A stretch of DNA of 61,955 nucleotides from an uncultured Bacteroidia bacterium (GCA_903923905.1 CAIXZH010000006.1:1-61955), one strand, 5' to 3'. Positions 16,445-25,406 are shown, counted from the stretch's first letter. Numbers and translations are program-made. Notes: generated by a model not told the origin, from the sequence alone.

Positions 16445-18865
16445 TCAATCATAAAGTCTCGGATACTTATCCGGATTATTCGCGTGCATTATTTCATAAA
16501 CCGCTTCGATAATGGTTTCAGTATTAGGTTTGGAAAAGTACTCACCATCGGTTCCGTAAGCACCCCTATGCACTTTAGCAGAGAGTGTTTTAGGTGGGGC
16601 TTCAAGATATTGAAATGCTTTCTGCTCTTCAATTACTTTTTGCATCATATACGCTGTAGCTCCACCGGGAACATCTTCATCCACAAAGAGGATTTTTTTT
16701 GTTTTTTGAACTGACCGGCAAATAATCTGTTGAATATCAAAAGGGATAAGTGTTTGTATATCAATTAATTCAACTGATATATCTAATGCTTTTAATCTAT
16801 TGACAGCGCTGTGCGCAATGGTAACGTTCCAACCATAAGTGACAATAGTAATATCCTCACCCTCCTCCAAAATTTCAGGCATGCCGAGCGGAACGGCAAA
16901 TTCCCCGAGGTTATCCGGAAGCATTTCACGAATATAATATCCTTTCAGGGGTTCGATTACCAATGCAGGATTATGAGCTTTTAAAAGAGTGTTGTAAAAA
17001 CCGGCCGCCTGTGTCATATTGCGTGGAACACAAATATTAATACCACTCATGGAACCCAATAACATACTCATAGGTGAACCTGAATGCCACATTCCCTGCA
17101 ATTGATGACCTCTGGTGCGGATGATCAACGGTGCAATCTGTTGTCCACTCGTACGGTAATAGAGTGTAGAAAGGTCATCTGAAATTGTAGGTAATGCATA
17201 AAGCAGATAATCAAGATATTGAATTTCAGCAATGGGACGAAAGCCTCTCAGCGCCAAGCCGATTCCCTGGCCAATGATCGTTGTTTCCCTTATACCGGTA
17301 TCGAATACCCGGTGACCGCCATACTTTTCCTGCATCCCTTTCATACCCTGGTTGACATCTCCTAATCTTCCGGTGTCTTCACCAAAGGTCAGCAACAAAG
17401 GATATTTAGCAAAAAGCACGTCGAAATTCTGATTAAGTACTTCATGAGCAGGTACGGATAATGGCTCAGAAGCATATACAGGCTTTATTTCATAGCTTGA
17501 ATTATAATGATCTAAATCATTAAATATATGAGTGTTATAATTTTCATAACCATTCTTTTCAAGCCTGGAAACCCAATTTGAAAGATTGCGTTTATTTTTT
17601 TGAAGCGAAGCATTTCCATGCATCGATCTGAGCTGGGTTTTCGCTAATGCCAACAATTTTTTTCGGGTAGGAAAGGGGGCAACCAGAACTTGTTCCAGTT
17701 CCTGGCTTATTTTATCATGAAGCGGATTGTTATCGATTCCAATTGAATCGATCAGATCCTGAAGTTGTTGCTTTTCTTCATCAAAATCCTGAATAAATGA
17801 TTGCCAGGCAAGTTCCCTGGCTAGTCTGGCACGCTCAACTGCCTTGTTTTCAAGTGAAACCAGGGTGTCAAGATCGGTCATTTTTTCCTGAAGAATCCAT
17901 TCACGAAACTTCAAAATTGGATCATGCTCCTTTTCCCATGCAATTCGTTCATCACTTTTATACCGTTCGTGTGATCCGGATGTGGAATGTCCCAGCGGTT
18001 GTGTCAGATCAGTAATATGGAAAATAACCGGTATATGTTGTTCACGACAAATCTTTATCCCTTTTTCAAATGTCCTGATTAAAACAGGATAATCGTACCC
18101 CTGACAAACAAATATTTTGCATCCCGGATCTTTTTCGTCAGCTTCAAACCCTTTGAGCGCCTTGGAAATACTGGCTTTGGCTGTCTGAAGTTCGACAGGA
18201 ACGCTTATCCCAAAACCATCATCCCAGATTGCCAGGGCAAGAGGAACCTGAAGCACGCAGGCAGCATTGATGGTCTCAAAAAACATCCCTTCCGATGTAC
18301 TGGATTCACCGATCGTGCCAAATGCCACTTCGTTGCCGGTAATTCTATTTTCCAGAAATTGCTGTAAATCAGGATTTTCTCTCACTAGCTTTGAGGCTTG
18401 GGCCAATCCTAAAAGACGGGGCATCTGTCCAGCTGTCGATGAAACATCCGAGGAAGAGTTTTTTTGTTCAAGCAGGTTATCGAGTCCTATCCCTTTACCA
18501 TATGTCCTGGTCGCATGATGGTTATTGAAATTTCGCCCACCGGTTGACGGGTTATTTTCAAGGTCAGTATCTCCGTATATTTGTGCGAAAAATTCTTCAG
18601 GACTCAGCAAATGTGCTGCCATCATGAAGGTTTGATCCCTGTAATACCCTGATCTCCAGTCTCCCTTTAAGAAATATTTAGCGTAAGCAACTTGTGCAAT
18701 TTCTTTTCCGTCACCAAAAATCCCAAAATGGGCACGCCCTGCATGAACCTCTTTTCTCCCTAGAATACTCAACTGCCTGCTAAGGAATGCTGTGTAATAA
18801 TCGTCAATAACGTTCTCTTTGGTAATAGGAAACGATGAATTTAGCTTGTCTTCTTCCAGATGCAT
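16445..18865 (-). CDS. 2-oxoacid dehydrogenase E1, fused alpha and beta subunits (branched-chain type likely)
   Basis: The 806-residue protein fuses the thiamine-diphosphate E1 alpha chain (about residues 1-410) to E1 beta (about 455-806). The alpha half has GESSTSEGMFFETINAA and the IWDDGFGISVP cofactor loop. The beta half has LLTFGEDTGRLGDVNQG, ETTIIGQGIGLALRG and IIRTRGHQLQG. Such fusions are common in Bacteroidota. Placement 14 bp before methylcrotonyl-CoA carboxylase beta suggests that it oxidises 2-oxoisocaproate from leucine to isovaleryl-CoA, though valine and isoleucine ketoacids are probably also used. The E2 and E3 partners are not in the window. lipA, needed to lipoylate E2, lies at the other end of the same strand group. 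Confidence 0.88.
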   Translation of the reverse strand: MHLEEDKLNSSFPITKENVIDDYYTAFLSRQLSILGRKEVHAGRAHFGIFGDGKEIAQVAYAKYFLKGDWRSGYYRDQTFMMAAHLLSPEEFFAQIYGDTDLENNPSTGGRNFNNHHATRTYGKGIGLDNLLEQKNSSSDVSSTAGQMPRLLGLAQASKLVRENPDLQQFLENRITGNEVAFGTIGESSTSEGMFFETINAACVLQVPLALAIWDDGFGISVPVELQTAKASISKALKGFEADEKDPGCKIFVCQGYDYPVLIRTFEKGIKICREQHIPVIFHITDLTQPLGHSTSGSHERYKSDERIAWEKEHDPILKFREWILQEKMTDLDTLVSLENKAVERARLARELAWQSFIQDFDEEKQQLQDLIDSIGIDNNPLHDKISQELEQVLVAPFPTRKKLLALAKTQLRSMHGNASLQKNKRNLSNWVSRLEKNGYENYNTHIFNDLDHYNSSYEIKPVYASEPLSVPAHEVLNQNFDVLFAKYPLLLTFGEDTGRLGDVNQGMKGMQEKYGGHRVFDTGIRETTIIGQGIGLALRGFRPIAEIQYLDYLLYALPTISDDLSTLYYRTSGQQIAPLIIRTRGHQLQGMWHSGSPMSMLLGSMSGINICVPRNMTQAAGFYNTLLKAHNPALVIEPLKGYYIREMLPDNLGEFAVPLGMPEILEEGEDITIVTYGWNVTIAHSAVNRLKALDISVELIDIQTLIPFDIQQIICRSVQKTKKILFVDEDVPGGATAYMMQKVIEEQKAFQYLEAPPKTLSAKVHRGAYGTDGEYFSKPNTETIIEAVYEIMHANNPDKYPRLYD

Positions 18866-18990
18866 ATTAAATTTTAAAAATTAAATATCGATCCAATATT
18901 ATTCCGTTTTAATAACGGATACTTGCCCTTTAAGTTTAAAAACCGACTCATTAAATCAACTCAAATTGCATCATAGCCTAAAAAAACTGA

Positions 18991-19494
18991 TTATTCTTTG
19001 CCAATCCCGTTCTCAAAACTATTCTGAAGGGTAACCATCTTGATTGCGGTAACAGCTGCCTCGTCGCCTTTATTACCCAGCCTGCCTCCGGCACGATCAA
19101 GTGCTTGTTGTTGATTATCAGTGGTTAAAAGTCCAAATATCACCGGAAGATTATATTTGATATTCAAATCAGTAGCCCCTTTTGCAACACCCTGACAGAT
19201 AAAATCGAAATGCCTGGTTTCACCCTGAATGACACATCCTAAAAGAATAATTGCATCAACATTGGTGTATTCGGCAAAAAACTGTCCGCCAAGTGTTAAC
19301 TCAAAACTCCCCGGAACATGGTTGACTAGAATATTATTTGCTTCTACACCATGTTTTTTAAGTGTTTCTATTGCACCGCAAGCCAGTGCTCCTGTAATTT
19401 CGTAATTCCATTCTGAAACTACTATTCCGAATTTCATCTCTTTTCCATCCGGTACAGAATTCAAATCGTATGCTGAAAGATTTATTGTTGCCAT
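18991..19494 (-). CDS. ribH: 6,7-dimethyl-8-ribityllumazine synthase
   Basis: Penultimate riboflavin enzyme; condenses the ribityl-amino-uracil intermediate with dihydroxybutanone phosphate. The 167-residue protein carries the family marks: [13 protein letters not shown] near the N-terminus, the [12 protein letters not shown] segment, [17 protein letters not shown] with the catalytic histidine, and [14 protein letters not shown]. Length is normal for a subunit of the 60-mer or pentamer. It lies 125 bp upstream of the E1 gene on the same strand; no clear promoter or terminator separates them, so read-through into the cluster is possible. Riboflavin supply is relevant to the FAD and FMN enzymes in the cluster, but that link is speculative. 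Confidence 0.96.
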   Translation of the reverse strand: MATINLSAYDLNSVPDGKEMKFGIVVSEWNYEITGALACGAIETLKKHGVEANNILVNHVPGSFELTLGGQFFAEYTNVDAIILLGCVIQGETRHFDFICQGVAKGATDLNIKYNLPVIFGLLTTDNQQQALDRAGGRLGNKGDEAAVTAIKMVTLQNSFENGIGKE

Positions 19495-19509
19495 ATTTTA
19501 AATTTTTGA

Positions 19510-19563
19510 CAAATCTAATAAGAAAAACGTGACATTTTGAAGAAGGTTCCAACCGCAAATCTA
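19510..19563 (-). promoter_or_regulatory. Two candidate -7 promoter elements upstream of ribH
   Basis: On the minus strand TAGATTTG occurs twice, at 19517-19510 and 19563-19556. Both match the Bacteroidota consensus TAnnTTTG exactly. The distal copy would give a leader of about 55 bases and the proximal one about 10. No convincing -33 element is seen at the right distance, so this is a candidate only. Confidence 0.4.
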
Positions 19564-19615
19564 TGAAGTCGGGCAACTTTCGAGACTCACTCCAAACTGA
19601 AGTTTAATACCCCTT

Positions 19616-19822
19616 TTAGAATTCTTCGCGGGTAATTATCTCCTTAACCCTTCCAACCTCTCCAGTTGTCAACCTTACCTTGATTCCATGCGGATGAAAT
19701 TGGCTGTTGGTCAATATATTCTGAACAATCCCTTCTGTCAGCTTCCCTGTTCTCTGATCTTCCTTCAGTACAATTGCAACCTCAATCCCCGGTTGTATGT
19801 TTTTTCTGTTTCTGCCATCCAT
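19616..19822 (-). CDS. YwbE family protein
   Basis: A 68-residue protein matching the YwbE family: it starts with DGRNRKNIQPG, continues with a VAIVLKEDQRTGKLTEG core and ends with HPHGIKVRLTTGEVGRVKEI. The family is small, widespread and of unknown function; the fold is predicted to be a small beta-barrel. It lies upstream of ribH by 121 bp on the same strand and is divergent from the PAP2 gene. A candidate -7 element TATTTTTG (19882-19875, minus strand) lies about 55 bases upstream of its start. Confidence 0.88.
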   Translation of the reverse strand: MDGRNRKNIQPGIEVAIVLKEDQRTGKLTEGIVQNILTNSQFHPHGIKVRLTTGEVGRVKEIITREEF

Positions 19823-19926
19823 AAAATAAATTGTTATACCTCTTTTACTAAAAAGTCCTTAATCCTTTAAAACACAAAAATATATTAAAATAAATGGATT
19901 ACTTTGCCGGAATCTTAAATTAAGTC

Positions 19927-20709
19927 ATGACTCTACGACAGCATTTTCTATTTGCTATACTCTGCTTAATTCCGCAATTAGTTTTCTCACAGGAGTTTGC
20001 ACTGAATAGATCACCTGACACTTTAGGAGTTCGGTCAGTTGAAATTAAAAATATACAAAATCAGATTATTCAACCTCAATGGATTAGGGGAGCAGTAGCC
20101 CCTGCAGCACTGATCATCGCAGGAACAATCACGTTATTGCCTGAATCCGATTCTTTTTCCAGCAAGTATTCTATTCATGATGATGTAATAAGAATGTTTC
20201 CAAACGATAAGTCACACATAGATAATTATTTACAATTTATTCCGATTGTCGCAGTATTTGGATTAAAAGCCGCTGGTGTGAAAAGCAGAAGCGATTTGAT
20301 TAACCAGGTTGTCATTTCGGCAAAGGCAGAACTGTTGATGAATGTCCTTGTGGATGGAATGAAATTCTGTTTGCCAACCCGTCGCCCGTCAGGGGGAATG
20401 AACTCGATGCCTTCAGGTCATACTGCCCAGGCATTTGTATCGGCAACAATTCTTGACATTGAATATCGCGAAACTTCACCATGGATCAGTGTTGCAGGCT
20501 ATGCTGCTGCTACAACTACAGGAATGTACCGAATGATAAATAATGTGCATTGGATTTCGGATGTTCTGGTTGGAGCTGGAATCGGTATTTTCTCGACAAA
20601 GGTCGTTTATTATACGCATCGTTACTGTTGGGGCAAAAAGGGAAACAAAATGTTTCTTCCGGCTTTATACAGAAATGGTGGCGGAGCTACTTTTGCAATA
20701 ATTCTCTGA
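19927..20709 (+). CDS. PAP2-family phosphatase, secreted or membrane-associated
   Basis: A 260-residue protein with an N-terminal signal sequence ending in VFSQ and a C-terminal type 2 phosphatidic acid phosphatase domain. The three catalytic motifs are visible: KFCLPTRRPSGG (motif 1 lysine, Arg-Pro), MPSGHT (motif 2 histidine), and YRMINNVHWISDVLVG (motif 3 histidine and aspartate). There is one possible internal membrane span near residues 50-65. Substrates of the family include lipid phosphates and isoprenyl diphosphates, such as undecaprenyl diphosphate. A role in lipid-carrier recycling would fit the neighbouring isoprenoid genes but is only a guess. It stands alone, divergent from ywbE and convergent with the next gene. 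Confidence 0.85.
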   Translation: MTLRQHFLFAILCLIPQLVFSQEFALNRSPDTLGVRSVEIKNIQNQIIQPQWIRGAVAPAALIIAGTITLLPESDSFSSKYSIHDDVIRMFPNDKSHIDNYLQFIPIVAVFGLKAAGVKSRSDLINQVVISAKAELLMNVLVDGMKFCLPTRRPSGGMNSMPSGHTAQAFVSATILDIEYRETSPWISVAGYAAATTTGMYRMINNVHWISDVLVGAGIGIFSTKVVYYTHRYCWGKKGNKMFLPALYRNGGGATFAIIL

Positions 20710-20729
20710 AGGTCATCGAAAGATTGCCT

Positions 20730-21791
20730 CTATTTAAAACAAAAGGAACCCGGAATTATTCCTACCTTAAAACTGTCAATTTTAACTCCCAGCGAAGAAT
20801 ACCGATAAATAATTCCATCCTGCTGATAATCAATTGCATCACTGAGATACAGCTCTGAATTTAGAGGATCCACAGCGAGGCTGTAATAGAGATGCGTTCC
20901 TGCAATCAGGAAAGGATGATCTCCTAAAGAAGTTTGATTTACCCCAAGTTTCCATATTCCTGCATTGATAAATAATATTGAATCGCCCGTTCCATTGATT
21001 GCCAATCGGGAAGGATTGGCATCTGATGTCAGTGAAAAGTTCTCATCAATGGTACGTGTTGAAGGATCAATCCGCTGAAGCATTGGGATTCTTCCTCCTG
21101 ACCCGCTCTTTACCCATCCTCCATCGCAGAGAACCCAAATCTTATTGAATTTATCCTGCACCAGGCCACCTGGTTGTTTCCCTGTTTTGATGGAATCGAC
21201 CACCTGATCAGTTTTGGTATTTATCACTAAGACTGTATTATCGTAAGACCAGCAACTCACAAACAGAAAATCATTCCATTGAACCATCTGCTCCGTAGAT
21301 GCATGTCCCGGAGTAAGAATTGTTCCGGTAATTTGGTAGGTCGTTGGATTTACAATAGATATTTTTCCGGCATAAAGGTCTGTAATATAAGATTTTTCAG
21401 CGCTTATGAAATGCATATATCTTGGAGAGGTCAACCCGGTAATTTTTCCGACATATTTTCCGGAGGTGGTATCGATCACATAAATTTTTCCTGAATTGTT
21501 GATGACGATATATCCAAATCCATTTTGGATTACCATAGATTGAGCAACATCACCAAGGGGTAAACCATTGATCGAAGAGAAGATGTCGTTTTGGACTATC
21601 CTGGTCGCGGGATCATAATCAGATAGGGACGCATTACCATACATGAAATTCCCCTCGTTAATGATAAATACTCCTTGTGAAGGGATATTAACCTTTAAAG
21701 AACTATTGATCACCCCATTTTTTTTCATACACCCGTAAAACAATGGGAGTGTTAATACGAAAAACATGATATTTAATTGGCGGATAGTCAT
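20730..21791 (-). CDS. BtuG-like beta-propeller surface lipoprotein (cobalamin binding)
   Basis: A 353-residue lipoprotein with a signal peptide and lipobox at LFYGC. The body consists of YVTN/YncE-like propeller repeats, for example YVIDTTSGKYVGKITGL, SIVNPTTYQITGTI and LVINTKTDQVVDSIKTG. It is the last gene of an operon behind a cobalamin riboswitch and follows the TonB receptor with a one-base gap (21791/21793). In Bacteroides the surface beta-propeller lipoprotein BtuG sits beside BtuB, binds B12 very tightly and hands it to the receptor. Family resemblance plus identical context make the same role likely here. Other propeller lipoproteins have other ligands, so the riboswitch is the main evidence for B12. 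Confidence 0.8.
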   Translation of the reverse strand: MTIRQLNIMFFVLTLPLFYGCMKKNGVINSSLKVNIPSQGVFIINEGNFMYGNASLSDYDPATRIVQNDIFSSINGLPLGDVAQSMVIQNGFGYIVINNSGKIYVIDTTSGKYVGKITGLTSPRYMHFISAEKSYITDLYAGKISIVNPTTYQITGTILTPGHASTEQMVQWNDFLFVSCWSYDNTVLVINTKTDQVVDSIKTGKQPGGLVQDKFNKIWVLCDGGWVKSGSGGRIPMLQRIDPSTRTIDENFSLTSDANPSRLAINGTGDSILFINAGIWKLGVNQTSLGDHPFLIAGTHLYYSLAVDPLNSELYLSDAIDYQQDGIIYRYSSLGVKIDSFKVGIIPGSFCFK

Positions 21792-21792
21792 T

Positions 21793-23838
21793 TCAGAAAT
21801 TGTAACGGATAAGTAATGAAAAATTTCGTTGGGGCATAGGATATTGTAAAACTGTTTGATACTCTTCGCTAAACAGATTGAGAATTTTTAGTTCCAGATC
21901 GAATTTGCTTTTATTCAGCAGGATTTCTTTACCTAAATAAATGTTGTTCATAAAATAGGGTGAAAGGACATTTAATGTCGAAGTTTTATCATTACTGGTG
22001 GTAGCGAAACGTTCACTGTAATAGGTCCAGCTCCAGGTAAAATGAAAATCGGCAAAAGAGAGATTCCAAAGAATATTGGCCGAATGCCTGGGAATATAAG
22101 GGAGTTGCTTCCCGATTGATTCGTCAGCCCAGTTTCGCGGATCATCACGATTTATTGACCTTGAATAGGTATAATTCCCATTCAAATGATAACTGACACG
22201 ATGTAGTTTTCCATTGACACCTATATTCAATTCAATTCCGCCTGTGTTTACCCTCTTCATATTGTAAGGTTCCCAATAGCCTTGCGGAGCAGGAAGCCAT
22301 ATTATCCAGTTATTTATGCCCGAACAATAACCATTAAGATCGGCGTGAAAATTCACTTTTCCAATCTTGCCAGAATACCCGTTTCCCAGATCAGCCATAA
22401 GTCCCTCTTCGGCCTTCAGGAGCGGATTACCACCTGGTATATAATAAAGATCGTTAAGCGTTGGTTGATGATAATTCCGTGCCAGGTTACCTTTCAGAAA
22501 ATATCCTTTATCGGCAAATGGATGATATTCGATCCCGGCGGATGGGATAATTGGAGTAGCCCGGCCGTTAATCAGGTCTTCTCTTACCAACAGGTTGGCC
22601 GACAATTGATTGTTGAAGGATTTGCTAAGCTGAACAGAAGCTGAATGTTCCTTGCGCTGTCTGTCATATTCCTGAGATATGCCATTTTGCGGCGAATTAT
22701 TTGAATAAACACTGTTTGTCGTGATATTCGCATTGGTGATTAACGAAAGATTATCCGAGAATTGATAATTATAACCAGCTTTAATAAAATATGTTGCAGA
22801 CCTGGAATGGGAGTTTGTAACTATCTGGTCTGCAGCCCCTGAAACGATTGTCTTAAGCTGGTAGGTTGTGAGCTCTATGTTTGATCCGAGTGTAACATTT
22901 AAGGTTCCTTTGGTGACATAAAACTTCCATTCTAAAACCGGACGATGGGCTTTATCGGATTGCCTGTTTATATTTGCATTAACAGCCGTTTCATTCGTGA
23001 GCAGTCTTGGCAGGCTCCGATCATTACTTTGATACCAGTACCGTAGTGTAAGAAAACTCCTTTCAGATGGGTGGAAATAAAATTCCTGGAGAAAACCATA
23101 ATTTTTGTACTGCGAATTTTCGTTTCGCTGAGTAGGGTAGAGGTAGGCTCCCGTTTGGGGATCAATATTGGCAATAAGCTTATTTACAAAAGGAAAATCA
23201 TTATCCGAATAGTTATAAAAAGCTCTGCTTTGTGACTGGAATATCCTGTTTCCACCATTAACCTGGAAAAATTCATCCTGTGTGCCGTAACTTCCAATGC
23301 CTGTGACCAGACGACCTGAAAATTTATTCTGCCAATTAGCCGAATTTTCAAGTTTGATGGTGCCCCCAAGGGCTCCACTACTTTCGGATAATGAACCTGA
23401 ACCATGCAATAGACTGACATTATCGGTGAAATATACAGGTATCGTTGAAAAATCAACCATTCCCAGCATCGGGGAATTTAGGTTTATGCCATTCCATATC
23501 ACCTGGGTATGGGAAGGAGCAGTTCCACGAAAGGAAGCTGTTGCCATCGCTCCGCGGCCATAATCCTTTATAAAGATGGTTGTGTTTTGTGCGATTAACT
23601 CAGAAAGACTGGAAATCAGAGCTTTAATCATTGAAATAGAATCGATTTTTGATATCGTTTTTCCTGCGTCTTCCTTGACGATTTTATTTGTAAACACTTC
23701 GATGGTTTTAATTCTAAGTGTATCAGTAATGTGTTGTGATTTTGCAACTTCAGTGTTCATCAAAACGACAATCAATACCTTAAAGAATAGTTGATGGTTC
23801 AATTTTCGCAAGTAGAATATAGGAGGATTATTTGACAT
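21793..23838 (-). CDS. btuB: TonB-dependent receptor, BtuB-like (vitamin B12)
   Basis: A 681-residue outer-membrane receptor. After a signal sequence a plug domain (about residues 40-165) contains FIKDYGRGAMATASFRG and APSHTQVIWNGINLNSPM, which is typical of BtuB-like receptors. The remaining residues form the 22-strand barrel, ending in LLIRYNF with the terminal aromatic. There is no CarboxypepD-like N-terminal extension, which separates it from SusC-type proteins. It is the middle gene of the riboswitch-controlled operon, 17 bp after the PKD lipoprotein and one base before the BtuG-like gene. Substrate assignment to cobalamin or another corrinoid rests on the riboswitch and the BtuG-like partner. 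Confidence 0.88.
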   Translation of the reverse strand: MSNNPPIFYLRKLNHQLFFKVLIVVLMNTEVAKSQHITDTLRIKTIEVFTNKIVKEDAGKTISKIDSISMIKALISSLSELIAQNTTIFIKDYGRGAMATASFRGTAPSHTQVIWNGINLNSPMLGMVDFSTIPVYFTDNVSLLHGSGSLSESSGALGGTIKLENSANWQNKFSGRLVTGIGSYGTQDEFFQVNGGNRIFQSQSRAFYNYSDNDFPFVNKLIANIDPQTGAYLYPTQRNENSQYKNYGFLQEFYFHPSERSFLTLRYWYQSNDRSLPRLLTNETAVNANINRQSDKAHRPVLEWKFYVTKGTLNVTLGSNIELTTYQLKTIVSGAADQIVTNSHSRSATYFIKAGYNYQFSDNLSLITNANITTNSVYSNNSPQNGISQEYDRQRKEHSASVQLSKSFNNQLSANLLVREDLINGRATPIIPSAGIEYHPFADKGYFLKGNLARNYHQPTLNDLYYIPGGNPLLKAEEGLMADLGNGYSGKIGKVNFHADLNGYCSGINNWIIWLPAPQGYWEPYNMKRVNTGGIELNIGVNGKLHRVSYHLNGNYTYSRSINRDDPRNWADESIGKQLPYIPRHSANILWNLSFADFHFTWSWTYYSERFATTSNDKTSTLNVLSPYFMNNIYLGKEILLNKSKFDLELKILNLFSEEYQTVLQYPMPQRNFSLLIRYNF

Positions 23839-23855
23839 TAATAATTATCAGTCAA

Positions 23856-25010
23856 TTAATTGGGAGTATATTCTATCAATGACAAATCAACTGCACCGCT
23901 AATCTCAGGTGAGATTTCATTCAACCACCCGGCAATCTGGAAAACGCCGCTCTGAACCTTGATAAATGTGATTCCTGGAAGTTTAACCGGGTTACCTGCC
24001 TGATCCACTGCATTTGAGATATCAAATAGATTGGCTTTCAGCGAATTATTGTAATCCAGATTAAAATAACATTCGGCATAACCGTATGAAAACATGCCGG
24101 ATCGTACTTCCCAATTTTGGGTACCAGCCAGAGTAGAAGTATTTATATAGGCATTGGGTAATCTTTCCCCGGTGAACACTACCTCAGTCAGGTCACCGTA
24201 TCCACTCCACCACCAGGTACCAATACCATAACCCGGAATAAGTTCCCCATTATTTCCCTGATTATCTTTCCAGGTAACATTCCCGTCACCGTCAGAAGAA
24301 GGCTTTAAATATGTAACCTGATAATTATGAATTGTTTCAGAATTGTTATATTCACTTCCTTTGATCTCAGCCCAATCACCGTCATTGGGGATTCCGTCTT
24401 TATTCGCATCATACATTACATAAACCACTCCCGGTTCTGACCCTGCTCCGGGTTGAGTATATATGCCGAAATCAGCCCCATCGACGTTCTTAACAGTATG
24501 ATCAAAACCAGCAATGAGGTAGCCCCCCCAACCTCCAAGCGAGGTGTAGCTCTTCGTTCCTGTCCAGGGTTGCCCAATAAAATCATTACCTTTCCAGTCA
24601 GTGGGAATTATTGCTGCAATCTGGCCTGGACCATACTGATAATCAAATACTTTAGTAATATAGGGCGAATTATTTGAAAAAGTGGAAACTAAAATCGATA
24701 TATCGTCACTTCCAATCTCATTTGTCACTTTAAGTTGAATAGTATAATTGCCTATTTTTATGGGCGTAAAGGTGAATATTTTTGCTGAAGAAACAACTAT
24801 ACCATTTACAGACCAGGAGTATGTTGAACCAATGTTATTGACAACCGTAGGATTTAAAGGAAGTGAATCTCCGATTGCCACCTTAAACCCACTGTAAGGA
24901 ATAACAAAGGAGATTAAAGGTGTAGCGACCTTATTCCCCTTGTTACATGACAAAAACAAAGTAAGACCCGCAAAAAAAGTAAAAATAACACAGGATCTAA
25001 TTTTTAACAT
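23856..25010 (-). CDS. PKD-domain surface lipoprotein, first gene of B12 uptake operon
   Basis: A lipoprotein of 384 residues counted from the ATG at 25010; an in-frame ATG at 25037 would add nine residues before the signal peptide and looks less likely. The lipobox is LFLSC. A PKD/Ig-like domain follows (about residues 40-115, with YSWSVNG and NYTIQLKVTNEIGSDD). A larger beta-rich domain then contains GGWGGYLIAGFDH, a DANKDGIPNDGDW calcium-loop-like stretch and LKGSEY-like text (IKGSEYNNSETIHNYQVTY). Similar proteins occur near corrinoid receptors in Bacteroidota. Being first after the riboswitch, it is a candidate additional B12-binding or surface component, perhaps analogous to BtuH. No function is proven by motif. 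Confidence 0.72.
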   Translation of the reverse strand: MLKIRSCVIFTFFAGLTLFLSCNKGNKVATPLISFVIPYSGFKVAIGDSLPLNPTVVNNIGSTYSWSVNGIVVSSAKIFTFTPIKIGNYTIQLKVTNEIGSDDISILVSTFSNNSPYITKVFDYQYGPGQIAAIIPTDWKGNDFIGQPWTGTKSYTSLGGWGGYLIAGFDHTVKNVDGADFGIYTQPGAGSEPGVVYVMYDANKDGIPNDGDWAEIKGSEYNNSETIHNYQVTYLKPSSDGDGNVTWKDNQGNNGELIPGYGIGTWWWSGYGDLTEVVFTGERLPNAYINTSTLAGTQNWEVRSGMFSYGYAECYFNLDYNNSLKANLFDISNAVDQAGNPVKLPGITFIKVQSGVFQIAGWLNEISPEISGAVDLSLIEYTPN

Positions 25011-25119
25011 ACTTAAAATCAAATTAATGTCAGACAATAATTGATTCTAAGCTAATGGGAAGTCTTGCAGAATGGTAAACCGGCCACCTGAACGCTTTTA
25101 TCCCGAAAGCTTAAACCGT

Positions 25120-25300
25120 GAATGGCTGGTCTTCTGACTTATCCCGATCTCCGGTTACCTTCCCATCCTTTTTTGGCAAGGATAGTGGCTATTAACCAGA
25201 AACATACTATTCCGCAAAGGCGGAATCGGGTTTTACAGCAGCGGGTACTGTCCCGGATTTACACCGGATTCCCAAATTAAGCCCATCAGGGCACCAATTC
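25120..25300 (-). ncRNA. Cobalamin (adenosylcobalamin-type) riboswitch
   Basis: On the minus strand the 5' part reads GGTGCC, a spacer, then GAATCCGGTGTAAATCCGGG and CAGTACCCGCTGCTGT. A paired GATTCCGC/GCGGAAT arm and GCCACT follow, then GGGAAGGTAACCGG. The 3' part is the B12 box GTCAGAAGACCAGCC (25138-25124). These are the conserved blocks of the cobalamin aptamer in order. An AAGCTTTCGGGATAAAAGC hairpin downstream could be part of the expression platform; it has no U-tract, which suggests control of translation over termination. It controls the PKD lipoprotein / btuB / btuG-like operon. Confidence 0.95.
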
Positions 25301-25304
25301 AATA

Positions 25305-25312
25305 CAAAAGTA
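25305..25312 (-). promoter_or_regulatory. Promoter -7 element for the cobalamin-regulated operon
   Basis: TACTTTTG on the minus strand matches the Bacteroidota TAnnTTTG consensus exactly. It places the predicted transcription start near 25298, right at the 5' edge of the riboswitch aptamer, which independently supports both calls. The -33 region is T-rich without a clean TTTG. Confidence 0.65.
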
Positions 25313-25406
25313 AACATTTACTTTTATAAAAAAAATGATAATTTTATTCGACAGGTCTTTCACTCAATTGAAAATTTAATATATTGATAACCAATTAAAT
25401 AAATAT

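Noticed and set aside
18904-18918. Terminator between ribH and the E1 gene (CCGTT/AACGG hairpin)
   Set aside because: Only a five-bp stem and no T-tract on the minus strand, so it gives no ground for separating the two genes.
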